This document shows, in pieces, positions 1-8,599 of a stretch of 64,000 nucleotides of DNA. The stretch covers positions 18,321,806 through 18,385,805 of the forward strand of contig CM069875.1 of assembly GCA_036172665.1 (NCBI GenBank), in the 5' to 3' direction. Within the stretch, counting starts at the first letter, position 1; each line of letters starts with the position of its first letter. This stretch comes from Prosopocoilus inquinatus (lineage: Eukaryota > Arthropoda > Insecta > Coleoptera > Lucanidae). The notes below the pieces were generated by a model. It saw nothing but the letters and a program-made list of their open reading frames with translations, made no database searches and had not been told where the DNA came from. Made by a program: the position numbers and the translations under genes.

Positions 1-714
1 TCTTCCTCGAATTACATGAATGATATTTGCGTATGTAATCTTCAACATCACGCTTCATGTTATTCCAAAACATTCTCTGTTGTAGTAGATTTAATGTTTT
101 CCGAACTCCTTGATGACCAGCGTATGGTGGATCATGATACTCTTTAATAAACTTCTTTCTCAGAGACTGTGGTACAATGCCTCGATCAATATCTTCTCGA
201 TGATCGTCTTTATAAAGAATACCATCTTCATCTTCAAAATAGTCAGGGTTTGGGTTTTCTTTCAATCTCTTCTTCATATCTTGAATTTCGAAATCTTCTG
301 CTTGTTTTCTTGCTAGTTCTTCTTTATCGATGAACGGAACATACGGTACAGTCTCTTGCTCTGCATTGTGTTGAGGCACCTTGTCACTGACTCTTCGTTT
401 TGGATTACTTCCTTTTGAATTTTGATCAGTAGGGGCTTCATAACATTGCTTTCTGGCTTGCTGCTTTCGTAATTTATCTTTTATAACTTTGGTTTCTTTT
501 GTAACTTCACTACCAAGCTCTTTTAATCCATAAACATAATGTTTTCCTCGAATATTTATTAAAATCAGGGTTTCTCCTCCTTCACCATAACGCAGCTGGA
601 TGTTTCCACTGTGTACAACTATGGCACAATCTAATAAATTACTGAGAGCTTTAATTTCGTATTCTCCACCCCATGCTTGTAGATTTCGCATGCAAGCAAC
701 ATAGGCTTCTAGCT
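1..714 (-). CDS. Polyprotein part: C-terminal half of OTU-like domain, linker and integrase zinc-binding domain (partial)
   Basis: The minus-strand frame is open from about 714 to the window edge. Its first part carries the second half of an OTU-like fold: a 'WGGEYEIKALSNLL' block and then 'GKHYV', whose His codon (539-541) would be the catalytic His. A charged linker of about 100 residues follows, then the integrase N-terminal H2C2 region from about 190 down, with both His present ('EYHDPPYAGHQG'). The expected C-x2-C is 'YHSC', so the first Cys is Tyr. The integrase core lies outside the window. This frame is shifted relative to the upstream frame (709-1434); the break is near 711-722, beside an A-run. 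Confidence 0.75.
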
Positions 715-1434
715 TAATTTTTTCACTTCATCTTGATCTTTAATCTTTCCTAGTTCTTGTTCTATGATGTTAATACTTGCTTTAGTTAAAGACATCGGTT
801 TTAGTTTTCTTTCATTAATATTCAGATTGTTAGAAAATCTGTCATTAAACATTTCCAAAAATTTTCCGGTGGTAATAAAACTGGAGTTTCGACTAGCCTT
901 AAAGTCTTCTATGGCTATCACCTCAAGCATCTCTTCATCATTGCTCATAACATCGGCTGTTCTGTTACGTAAAACAGTCTGAACTAATTCTCTCAAGATG
1001 GGTGAGAATTTTCCCGTCTCAGGTTCACTATGATTTACAAAACTCCGTAATTCGCCTTGGAGAGCGTTAACATATTTAACGGCTGGATTACCAAATAACA
1101 TATTTACTTTCTTCTTAAATCTTGAGTCATTATTCACCGATGGACGTAAATAAGCAACAGCAGCGGACCAAAATAAACAGCTTCCATCTCCTGGAACTTC
1201 ATATTTCTGGATATCATCTGAATTGTTTCCTTTGAGCTCGGGTTGCTTGGTCTGTGACCGTAAATTGGTTTTCATGACTTGAAAATCATCTTTACCTTTT
1301 TCAACTTTCTCGACAGGTATGCGGCTTAGTGCGTCCGCATGGTTATGTTTTTTCCCTGGTTTATGATGAATTTCAAAATCATATTCGGATAGTAACAAGG
1401 ACGTGAAGTGGTATCCTTCAGTGAGAAGAGCCAT
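709..1434 (-). CDS. Polyprotein part: RNase H tail and N-terminal half of OTU-like cysteine protease domain
   Basis: The 241-residue frame starts with the end of RNase H and the connection ending 'HADALSRIP' (residues 32-40), typical of Ty3/Gypsy. After a basic, low-complexity linker, residues 80-98 carry 'VPGDGSCLFWSAAVAYL', the D-G-x-C-L-F signature of the OTU family; D83 and C86 would be the catalytic Asp and Cys. The rest is helical and lacks a standard retroelement motif. The domain finishes in another phase downstream (1-714), where W-G-G and H-Y motifs complete the OTU pattern. OTU proteases remove ubiquitin or ubiquitin-like modifiers; activity here is inferred from motifs only. A -1-type shift separates the halves. 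Confidence 0.75.
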   Translation of the reverse strand: MALLTEGYHFTSLLLSEYDFEIHHKPGKKHNHADALSRIPVEKVEKGKDDFQVMKTNLRSQTKQPELKGNNSDDIQKYEVPGDGSCLFWSAAVAYLRPSVNNDSRFKKKVNMLFGNPAVKYVNALQGELRSFVNHSEPETGKFSPILRELVQTVLRNRTADVMSNDEEMLEVIAIEDFKASRNSSFITTGKFLEMFNDRFSNNLNINERKLKPMSLTKASINIIEQELGKIKDQDEVKKLS

Positions 1435-3134
1435 TTTAAAGGTCGATGATCAGTGTGAATGGTGAACTTCTTTCCATAGAGATAACACCTGAAGTGCTTT
1501 ATGGCCCACACAACGGCTAAAAACTCTTGTTCTGTCACCGAATAATGGCTTTCAGCTCGGTTCATTTGTCTGCTAGCATAGGCTATAGGTCTTTCTTCTC
1601 CTCCAACTTCTTGACTAAGGATAGCTCCTACAGGTGTTCCTGATGCGTCCGTTGACAATATGAATGTATTATTGAAATCTGGATAAATTAGCACCGGCGG
1701 AGTACATAACCTTTCCTTCAAGTATTCAAAAGCTTCTTGTTGCTCTTTAGTCCATTCCAATTTGGCATCCTTTTTGGTAAGTCTTGTTAATGGTATTGCC
1801 TTCTGAGAAAAATCTGGTATAAATTTTCTATAAAATCCAACAAGTCCTAAAAATGCTCGAATATCCTTTACCGTCCTTGGTCTTGGATAATCCTTTACGA
1901 CTTCTAATTTCTCTGGGTCAGGTTTTACTCCTTTCTTGGAAATAATGTGACCTAAGTACTTGGCTTGCGTAGTAACAAATTTGTACTTGGATGGCTTTAA
2001 CTTTAAATTCCCCTGTGACAACCGTTTAAACACCTCTTCTAATCTTTCTAGGTGTTGCTCGAATGATCTGCTGAAGACAATTATATCGTCCAAATAAACC
2101 AGACATTGTTCTCCTGTCAATCCTGACAACACAGAATACATTAACAGTTGGAAAGTATTTGGTGCATTAACTAATCCAAATGGCATACGCAGACATTCGT
2201 AGTGCCCATCAGGAGTTGAGAACGCTGTCTTTTCCTGATCATGTGGATCGACTTCTACCTGCCAATAACCACTGGCTAAGTATAGTGTAGAAAAATATTT
2301 AGCATTTCCAAGCTGATCAATGGTCTCTTGAAGATTTGGTAAAGGAAAATAATCACGTTTTGTAATGGAATTTAAAGCGCGATAATCAATACAAACTCGT
2401 ATCTTATTTTCTCCCTCGGCAGCTTTCTTTTTCACCATAATAACTGGTGCTGACCAAGGAGAATTAGATTGCTTAATAACTTTTTGGTCCAACATTTCGG
2501 CAATCTGATTCTTCAGCTCCATCCGTTGACTAAATGGTACACGATACGGTGCCTTTGTAATTGGCGGTACATCCTCGGTAATTATACGATGTCTCACTCC
2601 TTGAGTACATCCTAATTTATTGTTGTCCGTCATAAAAATACTTGAATTCTTTTGGAGTAATTTCTTTAACATTTTCTTCTTCATTTCGTCTAGGTGCTCC
2701 AGATCGAAATTTTCGGCTACTTTCGTCTTCTTAAATGAACCCTTCTGAATAGCATTAATAACTTCTTCGTTCTCGAGGGATATTTCTATCTTCTCTCCAT
2801 TCGCTATCACCAGATTCTTTGGCAAACGGATAGTTTCTTCAGAAACGTTAAGTATGCACACAGGAATTTTCGGCTTAGTTTTAGAAATGGATCGTGCCAC
2901 TGCAATTACATGCATTAAATTTTTTGTCGGTTCCACCAGAATAATTTCATCAGGGTTGGCCAAACCTTGTTCAACCTCGCACACATATTGACATCTCGGA
3001 GGAATGTTGATGCTCTTTTTTATGCGAATTGGGTAGCTGCCAACTACCTTATCCGCTTTACTTTTCGTCATTGGCAGTGACGAGTGTAATTTTGATTCCT
3101 TTTTCGATATCACCTGTTTTATTTTTTTCTGCAA
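1326..3134 (-). CDS. Reverse transcriptase / RNase H of Ty3/Gypsy element 1
   Basis: The 602-residue frame has a linker, then the RT from about residue 195 to 370 and RNase H from about 480. Landmarks are 'SPWSAPVIMVKKK', 'VCIDYRALN', 'MPFGLVNAP', the catalytic 'YLDD' at residues 347-350 (about 2085-2096) and 'YLGHIIS'. RNase H shows 'STDASG', 'TEQEFLAVVWAI' and 'HTDHRPLKWL'. RT motif A reads 'FSTLYLASGY': the Asp normally in 'LDLxSGY' is Tyr (codon 2280-2282), which should abolish polymerisation. The frame overlaps the macro-domain frame upstream by 77 bp and the OTU frame downstream by about 109 bp. The last 25 residues are out of phase with the RNase H tail. Confidence 0.9.
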   Translation of the reverse strand: MQKKIKQVISKKESKLHSSLPMTKSKADKVVGSYPIRIKKSINIPPRCQYVCEVEQGLANPDEIILVEPTKNLMHVIAVARSISKTKPKIPVCILNVSEETIRLPKNLVIANGEKIEISLENEEVINAIQKGSFKKTKVAENFDLEHLDEMKKKMLKKLLQKNSSIFMTDNNKLGCTQGVRHRIITEDVPPITKAPYRVPFSQRMELKNQIAEMLDQKVIKQSNSPWSAPVIMVKKKAAEGENKIRVCIDYRALNSITKRDYFPLPNLQETIDQLGNAKYFSTLYLASGYWQVEVDPHDQEKTAFSTPDGHYECLRMPFGLVNAPNTFQLLMYSVLSGLTGEQCLVYLDDIIVFSRSFEQHLERLEEVFKRLSQGNLKLKPSKYKFVTTQAKYLGHIISKKGVKPDPEKLEVVKDYPRPRTVKDIRAFLGLVGFYRKFIPDFSQKAIPLTRLTKKDAKLEWTKEQQEAFEYLKERLCTPPVLIYPDFNNTFILSTDASGTPVGAILSQEVGGEERPIAYASRQMNRAESHYSVTEQEFLAVVWAIKHFRCYLYGKKFTIHTDHRPLKWLFSLKDTTSRPCYYPNMILKFIINQGKNITMRTH

Positions 3135-3993
3135 TCTGCAACTTCTTTATTTTCCTTGACTCCAGTTGACTATTTTGCTCTCGGCTAGCGTCAAAGTCCG
3201 TAGTATCCAAAACGTAAACCAAAATTTCAATTTCAGTTCCACTAAACACTTCTTCAATAATTCTTTCTACTTTGGTCCAATTAAGTCGATCGAGTCCACA
3301 CCCTAACTTTGGCATTGCAAGTTTTCCAACCTTGTTACGTAGACAATGGTTTTTCAACTTCTTCAGCGCTTGCTTTAGCGAGTCTAAGGTGGGTTTCTGA
3401 TGACTTTTTTCCTTGGTAACCAAATAGTAAATAAATCTTCTGCCATCCTCGGCTTTCGATAATACACCAATACCACCTGTCCTGATTTGTTGTCTTTTCA
3501 ATTTCTCAACATGGTTATAACGTCTTCTAAACTGTACCGCTATACCGCGTCCCATTTTAAAATCTTCAGCAACGCAATGTGCCAAACAGTAACCTGTTGG
3601 AGCATCAAACACATCTCCAACCACTTTTCTCAAATTTGGATTTTGATTCGTTTTCAAATCAAAATCTTGTTTATTCTTTAAGTTCATGTTAGCGTTTCCT
3701 GTACCTCTTTTTACTTGAACCGTGGCTTTTAATTTTCTATTTGTTATCGAAGGTTCTTTTAATCTTTTTGGTTTATCAGAACAGTTTTCTTTTCTATGCC
3801 CCTTTATTTGATTTATTTGATTAAGCGTGAGTAATTGACTGCCACCTAAGTCGAACTTTACATTTCCTTCTTGAAACTTAATTCCAATATTGTTTTTGTG
3901 GAAGAAATCGCGTCCCAATCGTCCATCGGTCGTAATGGCTATTGCATCAGAGCATACAACAAAGGAGACAAGAATTTTTTTTCGCCTATGCAA
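3058..3993 (-). CDS. Protease C-terminal part fused to a macro domain (TARG1/OARD1-like ADP-ribosyl hydrolase)
   Basis: Residues 1-60 continue the retroviral-type protease ('LGRDFF' block). A basic linker follows, then residues 120-262 (about 3208-3636) form a macro domain. Blocks visible are 'VVGDVFDAP', 'CLAHCVAEDFKMGRGIA', 'IYYLVTKEK', 'LAMPKLGCGLDRLNW' and 'VERIIEEVF'. This is the pattern of the TARG1/OARD1 class, which hydrolyses ADP-ribose from acidic residues and deacylates O-acetyl-ADP-ribose. The Lys of 'LVTK' (K194) and the Asp of 'GCGLD' (D235), positions used in catalysis in that class, are both present. A similar domain sits at the end of element 2. The frame begins at a non-ATG codon next to an A8 run, so the join to the protease frame is broken there. 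Confidence 0.85.
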   Translation of the reverse strand: MHRRKKILVSFVVCSDAIAITTDGRLGRDFFHKNNIGIKFQEGNVKFDLGGSQLLTLNQINQIKGHRKENCSDKPKRLKEPSITNRKLKATVQVKRGTGNANMNLKNKQDFDLKTNQNPNLRKVVGDVFDAPTGYCLAHCVAEDFKMGRGIAVQFRRRYNHVEKLKRQQIRTGGIGVLSKAEDGRRFIYYLVTKEKSHQKPTLDSLKQALKKLKNHCLRNKVGKLAMPKLGCGLDRLNWTKVERIIEEVFSGTEIEILVYVLDTTDFDASREQNSQLESRKIKKLQIAEKNKTGDIEKGIKITLVTANDEK

Positions 3994-3996
3994 AGT

Positions 3997-4413
3997 TTAA
4001 CTAAGACTTCTCCGAGGCAAGGTAATTCTTGGCCTGAATTCTTCTTTTAAAATAGAAACTGAGGCTCCTGTGTCCATCAGTAGTACAGCCTCCCGGCCAT
4101 TTATTTGAACCGATATAACGCCATCACCTTCATCATCTTCGATTATTTCCTCACACGCTAGGGGTTTTCTACACTTACAATTCCGATTTAATGTTGTCCT
4201 CTGCTCTTGAGCACAGGCAGAGGACTTTGGGAGTTTAAATTGTTTTCCAAAGTGTGCTTCTTCTGTTCCACTTTTCCTCTGACAGCACGTTCCGTTGGTT
4301 TTCTTAATCCAATTCTGATTGGAGCTTGACATTTTCTTATTGAAGCGCATCCCTTTGCAAAATGTCCTGGTTGTCCACATCGATAACATTTGATTTGTTT
4401 CGTGGGTGGACAT
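3997..4413 (-). CDS. Aspartic protease of Ty3/Gypsy element 1
   Basis: The 138-residue frame overlaps the 3' part of gag in another phase, so the first 70 residues are probably not meaningful protein. From residue 88 it reads as a pepsin-like retroelement protease: 'GVISVQINGREAVLLMDTGASVSIL', with the catalytic D-T-G-A at residues 114-117. The enzyme would process the Gag-Pol polyprotein. The frame stops at 3997, shortly after the active site; the rest of the domain continues in the 3058-3993 frame, so a frameshift lies near 4030. This is expected of a decayed copy or of an indel error. Confidence 0.8.
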   Translation of the reverse strand: MSTHETNQMLSMWTTRTFCKGMRFNKKMSSSNQNWIKKTNGTCCQRKSGTEEAHFGKQFKLPKSSACAQEQRTTLNRNCKCRKPLACEEIIEDDEGDGVISVQINGREAVLLMDTGASVSILKEEFRPRITLPRRSLS

Positions 4414-5288
4414 TTAATTGCGTAATGTCCCGGTAACTTACACTTGAAGTAAGTAACTTCAAAATCATTCCGGATTTGTTTTTGCTTGAATAGTTCAATT
4501 TGGCTTTTTCCTACAGGTATCCTTGACTGTCTTACCGAAGAATAATTTCTATCTTCATTCTTAGTCCATTCCCTTTCACCGTGATATCTTGGAGGGTTTG
4601 ATTCTTCAAATTTATTTATTTCGAAATCAGACTTCATAAAATAAAGATCATTCATTCTTTGGAATTGTGTGAGCATTTGGCTACTTGTCTCCGCTTGTCT
4701 TGCCAGTTCGACGACCTCATCGAAAGTTTTCAAAGGGGCACTGCTAAGTTCCAGAACGATCATTCGTAATAATTCAGGGTCAAGTCCTCTTCTAAACTGA
4801 CCAATAAGATCGCGATCATGCCTAATCTTCACGGCATCTATTTGTTCTTCTTGTGTTGAGTCAACGAAACTCAAATTTTCCTCCAGTAAAGCTTGTTCCG
4901 CATTTCTTATTCTCGTAACGTATTGCTCAATAGTTTCCTTCGGTTTCTGAATGCATTTGTTTAATTCCAGTTGTGGTTGTCCAGGTAAGTACTTCTTAGT
5001 AAACCGTTTCTTTAGAATCGCTTTAAATTTGCTATATGTTATTATAGGAGACAATAATCTCGAGTCTGATTCTAAAAATCTATAGGCTTCTCCTGATAAT
5101 TGATATTTGGCTATTTCTAAAGTTTCTTTTTCTGACCAATTATCAATATGGGCACGTTGAGATAATTTTGTGAAAAATAATTTAATATCTTCATCAGTCT
5201 TTCCCAAAAATTGCGGTAAATTAACTAAAGTTTGACCAATAATTTTAGGTACGATGACCTGAATAGGATTTTGTTCATTCTGTGCCAT
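4188..5288 (-). CDS. Gag of Ty3/Gypsy element 1
   Basis: The 366-residue Gag starts at the ATG at 5288 and is the first frame after the leader. Residues 25-200 are the helical capsid-like region of retrotransposon Gag ('FLGKTDEDIKLFFTKLSQ', 'GQFRRGLDPELLR'). Two zinc knuckles follow: residues 280-293, where the first Cys of C-x2-C-x4-H-x4-C is Tyr ('YFKCKLPGHYAIKC'), and residues 301-314, which is canonical ('CYRCGQPGHFAKGC'). Gag would assemble the particle and bind RNA through the knuckles. The tail past residue 320 is basic and overlaps the protease frame. The Cys-to-Tyr change suggests a damaged copy. Confidence 0.88.
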   Translation of the reverse strand: MAQNEQNPIQVIVPKIIGQTLVNLPQFLGKTDEDIKLFFTKLSQRAHIDNWSEKETLEIAKYQLSGEAYRFLESDSRLLSPIITYSKFKAILKKRFTKKYLPGQPQLELNKCIQKPKETIEQYVTRIRNAEQALLEENLSFVDSTQEEQIDAVKIRHDRDLIGQFRRGLDPELLRMIVLELSSAPLKTFDEVVELARQAETSSQMLTQFQRMNDLYFMKSDFEINKFEESNPPRYHGEREWTKNEDRNYSSVRQSRIPVGKSQIELFKQKQIRNDFEVTYFKCKLPGHYAIKCPPTKQIKCYRCGQPGHFAKGCASIRKCQAPIRIGLRKPTERAVRGKVEQKKHTLENNLNSQSPLPVLKSRGQH

Positions 5289-6175
5289 TTCGATACTAAT
5301 TTAAAATTAAGTAAGAGTAAAAAAAATGCTTAAATTAAAAAAAGACTAATTAAATTAAAAAAAATAATTAATTTTGTTTTAAATTTGGTAATCAAAATTA
5401 CTTTAATTTTTCGAAACACCCTGTAAGTTGTGTAAAATATGATATAATATGCAGCTGCTTCGTCCTCCGGAAGTTAAATTTATCTCGCGGTTGCTCGAAA
5501 GCTCGGAGACTCCTTACGCTGCAAATTCGCGTTACACAACAGATCGAAATTAAATAAATTCAATAATTATCTCTTCGGGTGTGAAAAGGCACAGGTATCT
5601 ATGAATTAGGGACACACAACAAAATACAAAATTGTATCAAACCAAAGCCATGCGATTAGTCTATTGCGAATAAACAATGAAGTAAATTTATGCGCTAATT
5701 TTTGCACTTTCAGCGTCGCGTCGCTTACGATAAACGGTACGTATCAGCAATTCTAAATATATTAACTGCGATAATAATTCTTTAAAACAACAGCTTCGTT
5801 TTCAAAAGGGAAATTCTGTAGTGAAAAAATGAAGCAATAAATATTTCTTCCTGTAAAAGAAAATTGCATATATTTCGCGATTTTAATAAATTTTCTTCCT
5901 TTTCCGCAAATTAATTGTTTTAAAATTAACACATAATCTTAACAATTTTCTCGCTCATAAAATAGAATCACAAACCGTTTATTCTCGTGAATAAAAGAAA
6001 AAAAATGATCTTTTTAACCCGGTTTCCGGTTTTCCTAATATTTATAGCGCAATAAAGTATACCAAAATAGATCTCAAATTTTTCCGACAATTCTCAAAAT
6101 TTAGGATCGTTAAATAATCGTTAAAAAATCTTCTTCTTTTTTGAACAATCTCTTTTTTTTACAATCTTTTCGAAC
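5289..6175 (-). other. 5' leader of Ty3/Gypsy element 1
   Basis: A+T-rich untranslated leader between PBS and gag start. I see no frame or named motif in it. Confidence 0.6.
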
Positions 6176-6194
6176 AATCCCACCGCTGCAACCA
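6176..6194 (-). other. Primer-binding site (tRNA-Leu-like) of element 1
   Basis: On the plus strand 'AATCCCACCGCTGCAACCA' lies 3 bp from the LTR edge. It matches the 3' end of a eukaryotic tRNA-Leu including CCA, with one apparent mismatch, so the minus strand carries the PBS. The tRNA comparison is from memory. Confidence 0.65.
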
Positions 6195-6197
6195 ATT

Positions 6198-7263
6198 TGT
6201 AGAAACACACGTCGGACGGAGGTTGGAAACTTGCTTTTCATCCCCTTTTGTCCCCAGTTCTTTTAGCAATCCGTACAACATTGAATTTCGATTTCTTTGT
6301 TAGTAGCGCCCTGGTTTTAGCATGGGAAGCCAGAAATCGATTTCCAAATCGTTTTCACCGAATAGCTCGAATAGTGTCTACTAATATTTGTTTTTGGAAT
6401 TGTCGAAAACTGTTCACTCCTTATCTCTTTTATGTTTTCTTAAAAGTCATTTCTTATTATCGTTTAAATAAAGAATCCAACTTTACATTACAAAGTATAT
6501 TCAAACAAAAAAAGTAATTACAAACGAAATAATATGTGAATTTAATTAAATTAATAAGTAAAATTTGACAATTAACATAAAATTAAAACTACAGTGTGAA
6601 AGAGAGAAGGAAGGATTAACAAAAATCAATTTATATCTAAGAACATTTGTTAGATCTCTGTTATTTAAACTCACCCTCGCCGATCGTGGATGCTTCTTAG
6701 GTACACTTTTAAATTAAAATAAATTTGGAAAATTGACTGATTAAAAAAAAAGAATTTAAAACTTTATGACTCGTGACGCCCGAACTAAATTACATTCGGA
6801 ATCGAAGAAGCACTTTTCTAGATGACAGGAGTTCGTGCCAACTGTCGTGACAAACCCTCTCGGGCAACTGTCTTGTCGAACTCCCCTTGTGATCTGAAAA
6901 GCTACCTATTTATTGGGATCAGATGACCTCCTTTTGGTCTACGTCAGCTTTGGTAATCAGATAAACCTTGATGGGTAAGTCTAATTTTTCTAGCATCAAG
7001 ATTCGATCAAGGCTCTTCTGCATGATTCATCCTCCTTACATAATTATTTCTTTTATCACCGATGTTCCAGCGATATGAATGCCCTTGATCTAATTTCTCG
7101 GTACATACATCGCAAGCTTGACGAATGCTTTCGTTGCATAACGCTGCACGTGTTTTGTATTCTTCATGAGTCATAATACGAATTCTAACATAATAATACA
7201 TTCGAATTAAATAAGCATACTAAATTATGAAAATAATTATCCTAAGATTCTGGATTCTTACAT
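6198..7263 (-). repeat. 5' LTR of Ty3/Gypsy element 1 (1066 bp)
   Basis: On the minus strand it begins TGTAAG at 7263 and ends TCTACA at 6198, the normal TG...CA ends. It is followed inward by the PBS and outward by TAAG (7264-7267). The left 523 bp recur at 7578-8100 with few changes. U3/R/U5 limits cannot be set by eye. Confidence 0.8.
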
Positions 7264-7577
7264 AAGAGTGATGAACAGATAAAATAGTGACATCTTACTA
7301 TCGCTTTTTCACCTGACATTGCAGTAGGATAGACAAATTGAAGCGGGATTTGCTCCTAATAAGTCCCCCATGCAAGGCGGCCATGCTTGCTGTCAAAGCA
7401 CAATGAAAATCTTTTTAAAAATTTTGTGCAAATCGTTCTTGATTGCAGTGAAAACCTCGACCAGCCTCTGGACAGCTGTTTCAGCCCTGCTTGGGGCTTC
7501 TTCAGCAGAGACGTAGCTCGACATTTCCACTGCAAACAAAAACGACTTGTCCAATTTATTCGCAATTGCGATGTAAG
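7264..7577 (+). repeat. Repeat X, copies 1 and 2 (target of the LTR insertions)
   Basis: Unnamed dispersed repeat. The stretch 7287-7400 recurs almost unchanged at 59291-59405, and 7420-7577 recurs inverted at about 8282-8432. Together these show a unit ending '...CATGCTTGCTGTCAAAGCA' joined head-to-tail to the next. Both strands have short open frames, but none resembles a known protein. Element 1 and the truncated LTR at 7578 each abut the same site of the unit (gatgTAAG/agtgatg). Confidence 0.65.
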
Positions 7578-8100
7578 TGTAGAAACACACGTCGGACGGA
7601 GGTTGGAAACTTGCTTTTCATCCCCTTTTGTCCCCAATTCTTTTAGCAATCCGTGCAACATTGAATTTTGATTTCTTTGTTAGTAGCGCCCTGGTTTTAG
7701 CATGGGAAGCCAGAAATCGATTTCCAAATCGTTTTCCCCGAATAGCTCGAATAGTGTCTACTAATATTTGTTTTTGGAATTGTCGAAAACTGTTCACTCC
7801 TTATCTCTTTTATGTTTTCTTAAAAATCATTTCTTATTATCGTTTAAATAAAGAATCCAACTTTACATTACAAAGTATATTCAAACAAAAAAAGTAATTA
7901 CAAACGAAATAATATGTGAATTTAATTAAATTAATAAGTAAAATTTGACAATTAACATAAAATTAAAACTACAGTGTGAAAGAGAGAAGGAAGGATTAAC
8001 AAAAATCAATTTATATCTAAGAACATTTGTTAGATCTCTGTTATTTAAACTCACCCTCGCCGATCGTGGATGCTTCTTAGGTACACTTTTAAATTAAAAT
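7578..8100 (-). repeat. Truncated second copy of the element 1 LTR
   Basis: Matches 6198-6720 closely, beginning with TGTAGAAACACACG and preceded by TAAG (7574-7577), then stops abruptly and joins repeat X at 8101. The remaining 540 bp of LTR are absent. It carries no internal element sequence. Confidence 0.8.
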
Positions 8101-8450
8101 GTCAAAGCATAATGAAAATTTTTAGAAAAATTTTGTGCAGAGGCTGCTCGAGGTTTTCACTGCAATCAAGAACGATTTGCATAAAATTTTTCTAAAAATT
8201 TTCATTATGCTTTGACACCAAGCATGGCCGCCTTGCATGGGGGACTTATTAGGAGCAAATCCCGCTTCAATTTCATCACTCTTACATCACAATTGCGAAT
8301 AAATTGGACAAGTCGTTTTTGTTTGCAGTGGAAATGTCGAGCTACGTCTCTGCTGAAGAAGCCCCAAGCAAGGCTGAAACAGCTGTCCAGAGGCTGCTCG
8401 AGGTTTTCACTGCAATCAAGAACGATTTGAACGAAATTTTTGATAAAAAT
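8101..8450 (-). repeat. Repeat X, inverted copy with 39-bp stem
   Basis: 8101-8139 and 8178-8216 are inverted copies of each other around a 38-bp spacer. 8217-8432 is the reverse complement of repeat X and shows the uninterrupted site 'gatgtaagagtgatga' on the minus strand, that is, the empty site of the LTR insertion. It lacks a piece of about 60 bp present in the copy at 7264. Confidence 0.65.
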
Positions 8451-8599
8451 TGGATTCAATCTCCTAAACACAAAATGTATCTTAATTCTATACATATATT
8501 TCGGCATTTCCGCTCCAATGAAGCGTGCGCTCCACAGTAGCGAGTGTCTCATCGGGTTGCGTCACAGTAGTGGAACGCACGCAGTATTAAAAAACATTT

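Larger units (their letters stand above)
1..7263 (-). mobile_element. Ty3/Gypsy LTR retrotransposon 1 (3' end outside window)
   Basis: Reading on the minus strand from the 5' LTR (6198-7263), the order is PBS, a leader of about 890 bp, Gag, protease, macro domain, RT, RNase H, OTU-like domain and integrase zinc domain, where the window ends. The protease-RT-RNase H-integrase order places it in Ty3/Gypsy. The macro and OTU domains are not part of the usual gene set. The open frames sit in several phases with overlaps, as in many Gypsy elements, but some breaks look like decay. The right flank starts with TAAG at 7264, the probable 4-bp target duplication. The 3' LTR lies left of position 1. 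Confidence 0.9.

Noticed and set aside
711..725. Programmed -1 frameshift at the A-run within the OTU domain
   Set aside because: The run is not positioned as a slippery heptamer in the upstream frame, and a shift inside a folded domain would be unusual. An indel is simpler.
7387..7671. Protein-coding gene in repeat X
   Set aside because: Open frames exist on both strands, run into the LTR and differ between copies; no family resemblance.
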